Notes: generated by a model from the sequence alone, not told the origin. A stretch of DNA of 64,000 nucleotides from Megaleporinus macrocephalus (GCA_021613375.1 CM038711.1:17857194-17921193); one strand, 5' to 3'. Counted from the first letter of the stretch, positions 37,716 through 51,060 are shown. Numbers and translations are program-made.

Positions 37716-40700
37716 ATTGTTATGTGGCAGTCTGTGATTTTGGAATTTGCTGTTTTTTTGCAAATATTTATTGCATATCGGCTTCATGTGTTGAACCCTC
37801 TTTATTCAACAATAGCAATGTAAAAACAGTTTTCCATTCTAGGCCCCCTTAAATATTACTCAAAATGCAGGGCAACAACCTCTAGTCTAAAATGACTTCT
37901 GACAGAGACTTCTAGAGCAACAATTCCTAATCTCAGTAAAGAAATATCATGGATTGTAATCACTCCACACTACAACCAAGCAAAACTGGATTGGAGTCCA
38001 TTGACTGATATTGAATGAGACTCTTACTGACTTACTGTCTTTACTCATGGGAAACTCTTTTCCGTGCCAGTTAATACAGCTCAGAATGAGTGTGCTACAC
38101 AATTAGTTAGCGCAGGTCAGAACAGATGGCTTGTCAGAATTTGTCAGTCATACGCAACTGAATTAGGCTTAATGGAAACTCTAGAGCTTCTATTTGATCT
38201 GTCCCAAGCAAAAACATGTCTACAATTCTGTAATTTGGAGCTATTTGTGATGTCAGAGGCTTACAAACCAGTATAAAGTTCAGCAAGTATCTTGTCAGTC
38301 TTCCTGACTGTAATTATAACTTGGCCTTACTTGTCTTTGTGAAGCAAGGGGTGTGTTGATCTGTCCTTTATTATAATGTTAAGGAATCTGATGGACCAGA
38401 TGGCATTTTTTATACTGAAGGTAACTGAAATTCAGCTCTAGTACTTTACCAATTGAAAATGGGCATGTTTCCACAAACAAGGAACTTTGTCTTCAGTTAC
38501 ACAAGTTCCTCAACTCCAATATCCATACTATGGACTTCTACCACACATACACACTGTCACACACATAATAAAGTAAAATAAACTGTATCAAGTAATACAA
38601 CAATGTACATTGTTCATGATTGTAATTATGAGAAGAAATAAACAGTTTCTCACTGCTCTGTTTCCTGATTGCATGTGCTAATTAGTAGTGATTACACTTT
38701 CCACGTGTAAAATCACTTATTCACTTTCCAAGTCAGCATTACTCAAAACTCAGTGCAATTTCCTTCTGTACTATGACGTGAAACATAGCATCAGGGTATC
38801 AGCTGAGTGTTTCACTTATAAATAAGTGGAGGTGGTAGCAGAGGGAGGTGATGATGGTCTGATAATTTAGTTATTTATTCTAAGACGATGCCTCCAGGGA
38901 AAGCACAGTGCAGTGTTAATATTACTGTTTTTCACCAGTGTTTTCACTACATATAATTTGGAGTGGTGGCCTGCTCCTAAATTATTGCTGCCTCTGCTTC
39001 ACAATTTTATGAAATGTGATGAAATCACAAGTACAAAACTCTGCTATGGGCTTTTAATTTGAAAAAAAAAACAACAACCAAAAAACAGTTACTGGAGGTG
39101 GAGACTGATGATGAACAACACAGTGTTCCTATTTCTACACGCCCAACAAGACGGAGAGAGAATTAAGAAGGACAAGGAGAGGAGAGAAGTTTTTACTTTT
39201 TACAATGTAACATAAGAAGCCATTGCGCACTAGACATGCTGTGTCCAAAAATTCGAAGCCATTGTTAATAATGGAGCACTCATATTTAAATTCTCTCATA
39301 ATATATTTTAGTACCTTTTTGCTTTTTTCTGTCTGGGCTGCCCCGCTTTTGAAAAATTCTTGAGGAAATGCTGTCCACCATACTGGTATTATTTCACTAC
39401 CCCTGGTCACTTTACTCTTTGTTTGGAACTGTGAAGAAACTGACAATATTTGAAACAATGTTGAGGACTTTACTTCTGTCTAGAACATTTGAAATTGTGA
39501 GTTATCACAAGTAACATTACTGTTAGTTAGGGCTGTCACTATATTTACTTAATTTGTTAGATTTCTACAACAAGCAGAATGTTAGGTGAATAAAAATTAA
39601 CATGCTGACATGTTGAGAGGCGCGCAGTGAGTAATGTTGGTATATTAGCTATGTAGCTGAAATAATATAGTCTGTTACTTTGAGTATTAGCTATTAATCA
39701 AACATATCTAGCAAGCAAAATAGCTAATCAGGGAATTAGTTTAATACAATGGATAATTTAGGTGTTATTTAAATTCATTTTCATTTTCATTTTTCATAAA
39801 TTCATTTTCAGCTAAATGTTTGATACATGACAGGTCTACACGACAGGCTATGATGATGTACTCCTTTTGTGTTATCTGTAATTTTTAATGAAAAGGAACT
39901 ACTAGTAGTAAAACTACTATGGAACTAATGCTATGTAGTTACGAAAGTTAATAATTGTATTACTGCTGGCTGGTGCTAAGTGTGATGATCAAAATGCAAA
40001 ATGACATTTTCGAGGCAGGTAAAAGTCACTACCTTTAGATGGAAGATTATGAAAAATTTCTGCACTGTTGTATCCTTAGCTCTAGAAAACATGGTTAGTA
40101 AGAATTAAAAGCTCCCATAAAGGAAGTCATTATTATGAAAATGCTGTGAAATGCTTCGTTTTACAATAGTTTCACAATAGTTTGAATGTGCCATTCAATG
40201 CAGTGAGATATTGTAAGGCAAAATTGTATCCAACCCCACTTACTATTTGCTTTTTATTTTTGTAAAAAGGCTACAGAAATAAAACAGATTTAACATGTGA
40301 ATAAACACATGTGGTTTTTACACCCTAGGCGATACTGAATGTAAGTTATACCACACATGTACGATAAAAACGCATAGGAAAATATAAAGAGTAGTCATAG
40401 CCGAATTCCTCTATTGGGCATGTATATGTAGAGTATATATATATATGTATGCCCCCCTCCCTACTTAAGACTACTAAAGTATCTTCCATGTGAAGGGCAT
40501 CCAATAGTGTGCTTCCCTTTTTCACCATGCTAGAGGGCACTTTAGACACTTTTCTTCAACCATGAAGGCACCGGGGGGTGTTGGTTGCGTAATTTGACTG
40601 GCAGAGTCATACGGGATAAAGGATCTTTATAATCTCCCCAAATTACACCAAAGACATTATGCGACAGGCACAGCGTTTCACAACAATAACAACACAATGT

Positions 40701-40947
40701 ATATAACTGGCATATAGACTGGCATCATAGACTATATAATTTACCAGCAAGACAGAAAACTGAGTGCCTTGCAAGAGAAACTTTTAAGATATTTAGATTT
40801 CCATCTCTTTGTAATCCAGCCATCACAAAATATACTGTGAATTTTGTGTCATGAACCCGAGGATTAAAGGTCAAGTCAAGTTCCATGTCAGCTGATTACC
40901 TCATCTTCAGGTCACAAAAAGAAAATAAAGGAAGGTACTGTTTTCTA
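37716..40947. other. Non-coding sequence, no gene seen
   Basis: No supported exon. An isolated TAGGGCTGTCACT at 39528 resembles a hAT tip but has no partner. Confidence 0.45.
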
Positions 40948-41060
40948 TAGCTGTGTCTCAATTAAGTGGCTACATCTTTTAAAGAATATGGTGTCTGAAG
41001 GTCTTTGAGGGTTGTGTAGACAGCGAAGGCAAAACCTAAATAAAACGTTGCGATCGACAG
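40948..41060. repeat. Possible DNA-transposon left end
   Basis: TAGCTGTGTCTCAATTAAGT followed by GTCTGAAGGTCTTTGAGGGT and TAGACAGCGAAGGC resembles the end of a fish repeat family that normally starts with a GCTGTGTCCCAATT-type tip. No right end is visible before the palindromic element at 41243. Confidence 0.35.
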
Positions 41061-41242
41061 TGAACTGTTGCACTGCAAAATAACGAAGAATTCACCTGTT
41101 GGATCCTTCGCTGGCTTGGAAAAGAAGGATGTGTTTCCCTGCTGCATATAAAGATGCCTTCAATTTTGAACAGCCTAGTCAAGCCACTGCAACGCAACTA
41201 TTATTTAAATGCAGCCTTGGAAGGACTCAGCCCCTGCAAGCT

Positions 41243-41394
41243 GAAGTCAGTTTCTCATTCAGCAGCTTGTTGTTTGAATTTTTTTCTTTCACCTTAAATG
41301 GTGCAGCAGTTATAATGCCTATAATGCCTCAGGCCCGTTTAAGGTGGAACAAAAACATTTGAACAAGAAGCTGCGGAATAGAAAGCTGACTTTA
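41243..41394. mobile_element. Palindromic miniature element, full copy
   Basis: Two arms of about 55 bp form an imperfect inverted repeat around a short centre. The left arm runs from AAGTCAG through ATTCAGCAGCTTGTTG to CACCTTAAA (41244-41298). The right arm runs from TTTAAGGTGG through CAAGAAGCTGCGGAAT to CTGACTTT (41338-41393). The single strand would fold into one hairpin. Related copies at 37619 and 61571 show it is a mobile family. It has no coding capacity. Confidence 0.75.
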
Positions 41395-42639
41395 GTCTCG
41401 TCTGTTTTCTATTAATCGGTTTTGTTATTATATTACTGAGATGTTGATTTGAGCAACACTGTTATTACTGGGAGCTCTGAGTTTGGCAAATTATGTGAGG
41501 TAATTCACTCTAGAATTATTACTAATCAAAGATCTGACATCTCAGAAAATTCAGAGGTGGTCTTTAATCTCTCAAATATACCCAGTCCGCATAAAAGAGT
41601 AATTCTGCTCGAATAGGGCTTAACTCTGAAATGTGACAAACGTTGTAATGCAGCCTTTCATCATGTCTGTTTTGCGTGGGCTGTTTTCAAGTGTCTGTTT
41701 GCTAATTTACACTTGATGCTTAAATAGCCTAACCAGTACAATCAGTGAAATGCTGGTGCTTTATGAGCATCATTCTGTGAGGTAAATCACTAATCTTGGT
41801 GGAATAGCATATTTTGGTTTTAAGTCAAATCTGCTGGCCTTCTTAAAAGACATTTTTTAAAAGACGCCATCAGAGCTCGAAACTAACATCTAGCAGTGCA
41901 CGCTCAGTGTCATGAGTTACTTGTAATATTTCACAGTACATGTTACAGTGTTACAGATACCTTTATGACAAAACTGCTGGGGCACTGACCTAAGACAGCA
42001 TGGGTAGCAAGTTTTTGCACCAGGCCACCCATCAGGTGATTTTAACTGTCCCAGCAACTAAAAATCCGTGTAATTCCTCTTAAAATTATGGCATAAGATG
42101 CATAGTGCTTAATAAAGCCAGGGGCAAGAACTAACAAGATAAACCTTTTCTGCACTTTCTGTAAACCAAATATAGAGCAACTTCACCCAAATTAATCTTT
42201 ATACAGCGTCACACTGTGTGAGGAGCGCTAAGAATAATGTAAGGTGCAGCATCTTCTCTTCCCAATTAGCACTTCAGAGTCACTGGGAGCGATGGGGGAA
42301 CTCGTTCTGACGGCTCTGACACACTGCCTTATTTGTGAAAAATTACGCTTCAGCTGAGGATTTCCCTTTGACTCTTAACCATATAAACTATGTATTCAGA
42401 CCATAGACATTTACAGGGATTATGTAATGATGCATATAAACCCAATACATTCACTAAAATTACTAAATACATACAAAATCATCATTTATACCACATCCCT
42501 TCAACACAAATGTAGCCATTGTTTGCTATTTTAAACACTCTTTGAACTGACGTGTTTTCTATTTACATCACCGTGCATAAAAAAAAATGACATAAGTATA
42601 AATAAATAAATGCACAAATAAATAATTAAATACACAAAT
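41395..42639. other. Non-coding sequence, no gene seen
   Basis: An (AAAT)n-like low-complexity stretch lies at 42597-42640 just before the retroelement tail. Otherwise unique. Confidence 0.45.
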
Positions 42640-42844
42640 ATTTGTTGTGTTGTCTGTCCGCACTTGTTTGTTTGTGTTGCACTTGTGTCTTGTATGCACT
42701 GTCTATGTTGCACCATGGTCCTTGAGGAACGTTGTTTCGTTTCACTGTGTACTATGTATGTAGTGGAAATGACAATAAAACCCACTTGACTTGACTTGAC
42801 TTGACTTGACTTGACTTGACTTGACTTGACTTGACTTGACTTGA
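42640..42844 (+). mobile_element. Retroelement 3' end with (CTTGA)12 tail
   Basis: The body contains TTGCACCATGGTCCTTGAGG, AACGTTGTTTCGTTTCACTG and GGAAATGACAATAAAACCC, which I recall as a common 3' end of fish non-LTR retroelements or their SINE partners. An AATAAA hexamer sits at 42774-42779. The element ends in 12 uninterrupted CTTGA units (42785-42844), the short-unit tail typical of such elements. Only about 145 bp of body is present, consistent with 5' truncation on insertion. Confidence 0.65.
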
Positions 42845-44432
42845 TGTTCAATGTGCTTCAAAGAGATAATAAGCACATTCAGTCATTATAATTAATCAAA
42901 CAAAGTTGTTTGCAGTTCTCTTATTGGAAGGAGGAATGATCATCAGAAGGGCATCTGAGGTTGCATCTGTGTCCATTTGTCACAACAACCATAAGTGAAT
43001 TGCAGAGTGTATGAAAATTGTGATGCTCCAAATTGATTGCCTCAGTGAAAGATGTCACTCAGTGACTGGGCCCTATCAGTATGCAGTGCTTGCGAGTCCT
43101 GTCCTCCTCCTCTGTTTCTGCTCTGTAGGTTGTGAGAAGCTCTGATGCACCCCACCACTTCATACGTGAGGGTTCACAACTAATCAGGCTCATACACACG
43201 TAGCAGTTCTCCAGTCTCTGTTTGTAAAGTTAGTAACTGACCAGAGCTACTGATGACTGGTCAGGACCTCCTTACCTGCAATCTGGAGTGATGAATTTAA
43301 CACACAGTACCAAACTGGAAACTCATGTTGCTATGTTTCTTTCAGATAGAGAACAGTGTAATGATGTACAGCACTATGCAAAAATCTTATACTAGCCTGC
43401 TCTGGCATTTTACTAAAGTTGTCTCCAAAGTTGAGAGATGACTGATGAGTCATATAGAATCTGTTGCTGATCAAAACTCAAGGAGGATAAGCTGAAGGTC
43501 GTGAACAGATAATTATGGTATATCATGTGGTATATCATATAGTAATTACTAAAATATTCAACAAACATTTAAAAATACCTTTAGATGTCTATTTTGTAAT
43601 ATTTGATTCTCTACTGTATTACATAACGTTGTTATATAAAATTAGATACAAGTTTTGAACAGTAGTGTAACTTGCAAGATCAGGTACATAACTGTTACTA
43701 AATAACTTATAATAAAGTAATAACTGAATAATAACATAGGGTTGAAAAGGGTTTAGTAATGAATTATACAATGGCAACCTATTGTGACCACATCAGTGAA
43801 TCTGTGAATCACAACAGTGAATTACTCACCTGTTATTACTCTCTAAACAGATAATATTAGTCCAGATAATATTAGTGATGTTGCCTGTATGGGTTACTGC
43901 ATTAATGCAATAATGGCATCAAAATATGAGAAGAAATCAGATGATAATCTGTAAATTTTGCATATTTCAGCACTGGGTGGAACACACCTAGTTATGATGT
44001 GGTGCCAGTTTAATCCCTCAGGCATATGTGGGATTTTTATTTGCTGCAGAGAGACTAGACATATGTGCTAAATAAGCATCCAGACTAAAATCAACATTTA
44101 CCATCATACTGACTTTTACTTTTAATTACCTCTTCCCATCTCTGAAACACCAACATCCAGATGACCGTAAACACTTTTTTGCCATCTGCAGCGCATAACA
44201 TTCCAACCAGTAGCTGTTTAGAGAGACTATGAATTAGATTGTAAATATATAAAAAATTAATTCACATGATACAGAAGATAATAATCAGTTCTCTTCAAGT
44301 TATTTTTCTTTTTTTCCCCACACAATTTTTACAAAAAATGTATATGGAAATTAAACACATCAATAGAATAAACAGATCAATAGAAGCTTTTCAGATTTGC
44401 TAGGAATAAAATCACTTAATTCTGAAAGTTAA
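42845..44432. other. Non-coding sequence, no gene seen
   Basis: Contains a small direct duplication, CAGATAATATTAGT, at 43848 and 43863. No gene or further repeat supported. Confidence 0.45.
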
Positions 44433-44966
44433 TGTAAGGGTTTTTGTGTTTCACTCTTTGTCTATCTGTTTGTTTTGCTCTGTTCATCTGTCTGCCTGTT
44501 TTGTCTGTGTTATATACATTCCCCTGTCAGCGCCACATGGCGTGCCCGGCCAGCACTTTGAACTGCTCTTTAACGCCCCTATGAAAAAAGTTTTTTTTGT
44601 ATCTGGTCTCATTCCTGAGAATAACGCCGGCTGAGGGGATCTGTTTTACGGACAGTTTAGACAGGATTACGGTCCTGGTTTAACATCATGCCAAAGGGGA
44701 CCGCTCTACCTACTGCTCGGGTGGGAAACCAGCACCTGGAGAAACCGGGGTTAGTCAGGATCTCCATCCACAGCTGTTTCCATCCCTTCTACAGGACTTG
44801 CTCCCACAGCTAGCCCGTTAGCTACCCCAGCCTCCAGGCTTCCTGGTTTCCTGGGTTTCTACCTCCTGACCAGTTTTATGTTAGTTTTGCTTTCCCTGAT
44901 TGTTATTCAATAAACAAGCCTGCTTATGGATCTCACCCTTTCGTCTGAAGGTTCTGATATGTTACA
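44433..44966 (+). mobile_element. Probable solo LTR
   Basis: A 534-bp block begins TGTAAGGG and ends GATATGTTACA, giving the TG...CA ends of an LTR. It carries AATAAA at 44909-44914 followed by GCCTGCTTATGGATCTCACC, much like the polyadenylation end of fish LTR retrotransposons. The flanks GTTAA and GTTGA could be a 5-bp target duplication with one change. It is GC-richer than its surroundings. No internal gag/pol sequence adjoins it, so a solo LTR left by recombination is the simplest reading. Confidence 0.45.
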
Positions 44967-45951
44967 GTTGAAAGTTAAATGAAGGAACTATTGTTAAGCC
45001 CTCATCACTCATCTGTTTATCAGTGCACAGATAGAAAATAGGCTATGAAACCAACACCATTGCATATCTGCCTTTTCAGTCTACAGCGCTTTAACTTTGC
45101 CCATTTACACTGAAGCTCTGACTGCTTTCTAAATGAAGCCCAGTACAATGCAGCAAATCACAACAAAGATTATCACATCAATATTAAATAAAGAGATGTT
45201 GGAAAATGTTCATGTAAACATTATTTAATACAAAAAAAACATTACAAAATTGACTACAAGTGCAAAAATAAAATACAAGAGAAATGAACCTTCACCTATA
45301 ACGTTACCGTTTTGGAGAATAGTCAGGCAGTGACAATACATAACTTCAACTTGATCATCAAGTTAAAAGCTAGAAAAACTGATCAGGGCTGTTTCACATT
45401 ATGATTGATTGTGACATAGTCATGGCAACGTAAGCTATTCCACAACAGCAGCGTTAGTGTGACAGAAGTCAGGCTTTGGATCTGTGTAACATACCGGATT
45501 ACGGAGGTAAAGTTTCATTCAGTTGGGAGTTGTCAGCGTTAGTGGCTGACGCAAGCAGGAATTTAGCCAACACACATCATGATTTTAAAAAATGTATTCA
45601 AGTATATACATACTTTTTGAGGCCACTGTAGTCTTACCCCTCTCAAGCCCAACTTGAGGAAGAAATTTCTCAACAAAATGACCAACATTCTGTATTTAAG
45701 AGACAGTAGTAAATACCTGCAGGACCTCATAACAGCAAAACACACATGAGAGAAATGAGGTGAGTCTCTTTAATATTCGCCTTGTGTGATGATGCAGAAG
45801 ATGAGGGGTAGTGATGCGAAGTGAAACCAGCACAGTGCTGCAGTGTAGGTAGGCCAGACATGTCAGAGACCAGCAGCATGTCAGTCCAGCTGGGAGAAGC
45901 CAAGAGGCAGTAAGGTGTTTTCCCATCAGCCCATTTCAAGCATGGTAATAT

Positions 45952-45965
45952 GTTCCCATGGCAAC
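45952..45965 (+). promoter_or_regulatory. RFX X-box-like palindrome
   Basis: GTTCCCATGGCAAC matches the X-box GTTGCCATGGCAAC at 13 of 14 bases. It is followed by a homeodomain-type TTAATTAG word at 45974-45981. RFX proteins activate ciliary and some neural genes through such sites. Confidence 0.45.
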
Positions 45966-46329
45966 CTGCGGTCTTAATTAGAGCATGCGGCATGCAGAAT
46001 GAATCGTAGACATTATTTAAACCTCCACACCCGTCTGGGGTAAATTTGATTGCAGCTTGAGGTTTATAATGCAGCATAGTTAGACTAGGTGAACAGAAAT
46101 AATGGAGCTGTTCTTCTCTGAGAAGTGTCCGCTGTGCTGCAGATTGTTTTGGGGGATTCTAAAGGATAAACAAAGCCATCCAAAGGGATGTTCCTTGTTC
46201 TGGGGGGAGTATTCAAGTGTGTGTGTGCGAACGTGTTCCTCCTGTGGCTGACAGGACGACGAGCCATGTGTGTCTGCCCTCTGGGGCACCAGAACACCAG
46301 CTGAATGGAGAGCAGAACATAACCGCCAC

Positions 46330-46343
46330 GTTGCCAAGGTAAC
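46330..46343 (+). promoter_or_regulatory. RFX X-box-like palindrome
   Basis: GTTGCCAAGGTAAC contains two good half-sites, GTTGCC and GGTAAC, in inverted orientation with the standard 2-bp spacing. It lies 365 bp after the first X-box in a GC-richer block, which strengthens both calls. Confidence 0.45.
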
Positions 46344-48115
46344 GTGGAACAGTACACCGCGAAAGAGAAAAAAAGGGGAATGAGGGGGTGGGGAGGAGAG
46401 AGGAGGTGGCAGGACAGGTAGGAGTGAAATGGTAGAGTGGTGGTCAGCTTCTGCAGCTCAGCAGCCAGCCACGGTGTGAGAACTGCTGCAAGGATACAGC
46501 TTAGAGTTCCTCAAGGTGACCTTATGTTTGACCAGATACATAGAAGAATTCCTGTTCTAGTCTGAGAATATCACATTCTGTTTTCCATCAACTAACATGC
46601 CTGATCAGCAAGTTACAGAGCCTCTATTAGCTTGGCCAGTTCTGTGAGAAAAGAAACAAATGGATAAAAATCAAGAAAAATACATCATCTTACTATATAC
46701 AAGAATCCAGTGAAATTAGCCAGTGTTTGCTGATCCACTCTGTCCATACAAGTGATGAAGACTAAACATAGTTACATTAAAGGCACTATAAATCTCTAGA
46801 TTGAGTGAGGCATGATGCTAATTGGTGGTGCTAATGAATTACTTGTTATCTACATTATCTTTGTACCTCCAGTGCAAAAGTAAATATTTGAAAAACAAGC
46901 ATACATACATTTGAGGTAAATAAAATAAAATCTCTTTAAACAAGATTCATAATAATACAATTGTACACAACAGTGCAAGGCCAGGCTTAAAGCCCAAATA
47001 CAAGACAGCATCGTGTATGAGAATATGGGTATTGCAAGAGAGGAGTACATCCCTGAGACTGAGCAAATGACATCAAAAATGTAACAGCAGCACAGCATGG
47101 TGCAATTGATACCTTGCCCGTTACAATCGAATGAGCAGAACTGGGACTGTAATGTAAGTAGTGTAATTGAACAGCACACATGTTTATAAATACAGAAATG
47201 TGCATAGAACCTCTGGAATACTTTCTGGTCTTTTGTGAAGGACTAGGTTTTCCTACTTATCACTCTTGAGTTTAGCTTAGCTTATTGGGATGATCTTGTG
47301 TGTGAAGTATGTCAAGATTTCCTCAAATTAGTTCATTTGAACAGTAACAGTGTTCATGGCCTGACTTCTATGACATGTTCCATTTATAAGAGCTTTGCAC
47401 GCCATCAAACTCTTATGAAAGCTTTTGGTGCAATGATGTGAAGATTAATGTATTTTAATGGCTGGATGACAAAAAAAGAATGCATGCTCTTAATTCATCT
47501 ATGCTGTATTTTTTGCTTTCATTTAAAATTGCAAATTAGAAGCAGCCAGTTTGGTCTTACTCTATCTAGTTCTTCACTGTGCTGCTTTTACTTTTCTATT
47601 TAATTTCAAGACACTTCATTATGTTTCATAAACTATTTAACCTTATGTTGTATGTAGCACATTTGGTTAGCATATTAGGACACTGATGTTTGGTCACTAA
47701 TTATATGATATTTCACAAAATATAACATTATACAAAATTGCGATTTTGTATGTACAAATGCAGGAAAACGTTTCATAAATTATATTGTGATTATGTAACT
47801 GTGTCTGCACTGTTGTGAAACCATGTCCAAATCCTCCGAATAGTTCTTAGTGGTAGAGATGAGAACCAGACAGACAAAAAAGTTAATGCCTCTAAAAGTC
47901 CCCTTGCCGAAAGTTAATGACACTTACAGATACCTGAGATATTGTTTATGATAAAAGAAAAAAAAGGTTTATGCTTCAACAGTATTTTTATGTAGTTATA
48001 GCAGAGTGCTACATGCTGGGCAAAATATTTCCTAGTGATTACATTTGCCACTATTTTACCATCATTGTTACATATAAATCCCAATAAGTGTGCAGGCGAA
48101 TTGGTAGGGAAAGAA

Positions 48116-48405
48116 CAACCCCAATTCCAAAAAAGTTGGGATGTTGTGTATATTGTTAATGAATGTAAATAGAAACAGAATGCAAAGATTTGCAAACCAG
48201 GTTTTTTGAGATGTGTTGCTGCTATAAAGCTCTAAATAAGTTTTCATGAAATGATAAAATGTCTTACTTTCACTATCTGATTTTGTTCTATGTTCTATTG
48301 TGAATAACATATGGGTATATAATCATTTTTAAATCATTGCATTCTGTTTTTATTTCCATTTGTATACATTTTACACAGCCTCCCAACTTTGTTGGAATTG
48401 GCTAT
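48116..48405. mobile_element. Inverted-repeat miniature DNA transposon
   Basis: The left end CCAATTCCAAAAAAGTTGGGA (in two parts: CCAATTCCAAAA, AAGTTGGGA; 48121-48141) pairs with the right end at 48381-48401, 20 of 21 bases matching. A second inner inverted pair exists: GTAAATAGAAACAGAATGCA against TGCATTCTGTTTTTATTTCC. About 290 bp long, no coding capacity. I know this terminus as one of the most abundant fish miniature elements; the superfamily is uncertain to me. Confidence 0.75.
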
Positions 48406-50815
48406 ATTTGCGTTGTAAACAAATACATGAAAATACATGTTTCATATCAAACCAATCTGAATGACTTTATATACTTTTTAGAAATTAAATATTAAATTTA
48501 GCAGAACTGTAAAATGTGAGGTTCTTGCCCATACTCATGAGCAATTAAGTATATAGTATTAACATTTAACTTAACATGTCCTAGCATGTAATGTTAAAGT
48601 AATGACTGAAAAGGTGTTACCTAACTCGGCTAACTAACTGTAGCTGTTTCTCTGACATACACTTGTGTAAAATACAAAAAAGAGTCCTCATTAGCATAAT
48701 AATGTTGTACTGGTTACCTGTGGAGTTAGATCACTATCTTTGAATAATACAATTTTAGCACTTAACACCAGTGCCATCATCTAAAAAAGCCATACAGCCC
48801 TTCACTAACTTTTAACTTTTAACATTTATATTTGGATTTGAATTTGGATACATTTTTGATGAATATGTGAATACATATTCAGTTAATAGTGCTATGACGA
48901 TACAAGAAGAAGGTCAACAGCATGCTCTGTTGGAATTTGCGTAAATTCTGTATTTAAACCCACGTTAGGTTGTGTCACAGCATGTTGCTTCTTGAACATT
49001 ACAAAACACTGCAGCCTTCCTAAGACAACGTGTACCACTCCGCTGTGCTTACAGTGTAATGATCGTCTTCTGATCTTTGATCAACATAAAAGGTTGCTCT
49101 GTGATTTGTCCAATCCTGGGAACCTAACCTCAATGTTGACTCTAGATAGGACACTCCATGCAGAGAGTCGATCCTAATTTAGTTTTAAGTCCAGGCTCAT
49201 TGAGTTATCTACAGCTGAAACATAGCCAGCGGCGAGGACCTTACTGCAGAAGTTTCATATCACTCCAAACGCTCTGACATCGCAGGGAACTGTTTATTGT
49301 GAGGAACATCAGATGGCTCCTTTTGTCCATATTAAGCAAAGGTCTTTTGGTGGTGTTGAGAAAAAAACACTAAGGACATTTATCTGCAGTTGAGGAGTAG
49401 GTCAGGAATCTGGGTTCATGCATGAAGGCTTGGACCACAGAACATAATAAGCCTCAATTTGAACTTGTTTATGCATTGGCTGTGTGCTTTCAGCACTAAA
49501 GACTGTATGATGTAGTTACTTCCAAAGCGTCTCCGTGTCTTAAATAGAGTTAAGTGATATTTAATGTTTCAGCCAGTCAGGCTGTAACTACATTTCCCAC
49601 AGAGCTCATAAAGATTTCCTAAATGTAATAAAGTTGTATTTATTTGCTAGACTGTGCAAAGGAATTGTCTTTCCTTTCTCCAGCAGGCTGTCTTCAGCAC
49701 CAGAGCAGAGAAGGAAAAAGATCTGTTAATCTGCGTGGTCTCTGCAATCCGGCTCTTTTGGAAAGACTAATTTGTATATGTTGTATTTTTTCCCCTGCAT
49801 TTTCATTTAAACACCCTCAAATTCTCATTAATGCTGGCAGCCATATCTCAGCCACTCTGAGAAAGCAGAAACAAAGGAGGAACAAACAAGCGGCAAAAGT
49901 TTCAAAAATCTAAAATAGCATGTGCGGTGCTGCTTAAAGTGGATTTAGTGTGAGGTCAGCACTTTGGTGTAGTAGGTTGTGATCTTGAGTAATGAGAGGT
50001 TTGTTTGAGTAGATTTTGGGCCTGGGGGTATATTGGATGCACAAATGGTTGCACTCCTGGTAATCTTCGGGCTTAGCTGTCATTACTACTAGTTAATCAT
50101 TGCTTTAAACTTCAAGTTGCCGTAGAATGTAATCAGCATCTTAAATTGTGCTCTGAAGTCTAGAAGAAAGGTATGAAACTGGTTCATTCGAATTTAAATT
50201 AGGTACTATACAAGAAAGCCACCTAGAACAGAGCTTATTCCATTCTAAGGAGTGAGGGGAAAATAATTATGACTATGTTTGGTACATATATAACGGCAGA
50301 CACACTATAAGTGATCCTTGATGAAAAAAATTAAATATCAGCAAAATGTAAGACAGGGATCTCATAAAGTTGTATGTATAATAAATTCAAGACGAATAAC
50401 TACGAACAAATTATCACAAATTGAGTTAAGTAAGTAAGCCTGAACATATAAAGTTTACATTATTGCTAAAAGTCTTGGTCTTTGTTTGAAGAGCCTGACC
50501 TGTTCTGCATTTACTTTGACAGGACAACACTCCACTTTTCCCTGAGTTTACCCCCACAGTTCTGGGCAACAGAAGGTCTCAGGCTGCTTGACCTCCAACC
50601 CCTGCTTGAGTGAATTACTCGGTCCATGCATAGGACTAAATGCCTCATGTCTCACATCGAAGCCTGTCTTGATGATGAATATGGTAAAATGGGAAGAGAT
50701 AACACCACCTTCGAGCGGGGCTCCACCCTGACATCCTCTTTCTAAGATTAGTGAGGCTGTAGCACACACAGAACGATCGTCAGCCTGGCTGGTTTGGCTA
50801 GGCTTTGTTTAATGA
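48406..50815. other. Non-coding sequence, no gene seen
   Basis: No supported exon or repeat. Short frames only. Confidence 0.45.
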
Positions 50816-51060
50816 ACACAGAGGCCGGCCCAGGACCTTTGACCCTATAATTAGTAAAGTGCTCTCTGGTGAGGGCAGCCCGGCTGCCGCTGCTAAATGT
50901 GATCAATCAGCACTATAAGTCAAGCCTGACGCGTGTGGGGCTCCTTCTGTGCCGTTGTATTTTTGTAATTAGCTGGTTATTAACGAGGCGTTAAAACACA
51001 CCAAGTCTATTTAAAGTGTCATTTGAGGATCATTTATGACACATTTAGGAATAATGCATA
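50816..51060. promoter_or_regulatory. Enhancer-like conserved-looking block
   Basis: Repeat-free, mixed-composition sequence with homeodomain-type words (CTATAATTAGTAAAG, TTGTAATTAGCTGGTTATTA) beside GC-rich words (GCAGCCCGGCTGCCGCTGC). This texture is typical of vertebrate developmental enhancers. Conservation itself cannot be seen from one genome. Confidence 0.3.

Larger units (their letters stand above)
44967..48115. other. Non-coding sequence with X-box motifs
   Basis: No coding exon recognised. 45930-46080 and 46180-46470 are GC-richer and repeat-poor and hold the two RFX-like sites given separately. Minus-strand frames of 76-116 codons here show no known protein. Confidence 0.4.

Noticed and set aside
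39528..39600. hAT-tip-like TAGGGCTGTCACT
   Set aside because: There is no partner terminus and no flanking 8-bp repeat.
49965..49980. let-7-like word TGGTGTAGTAGGTTGT
   Set aside because: The seed differs from let-7 (GAGGTAG), and the following bases do not supply a complementary arm for a precursor hairpin.
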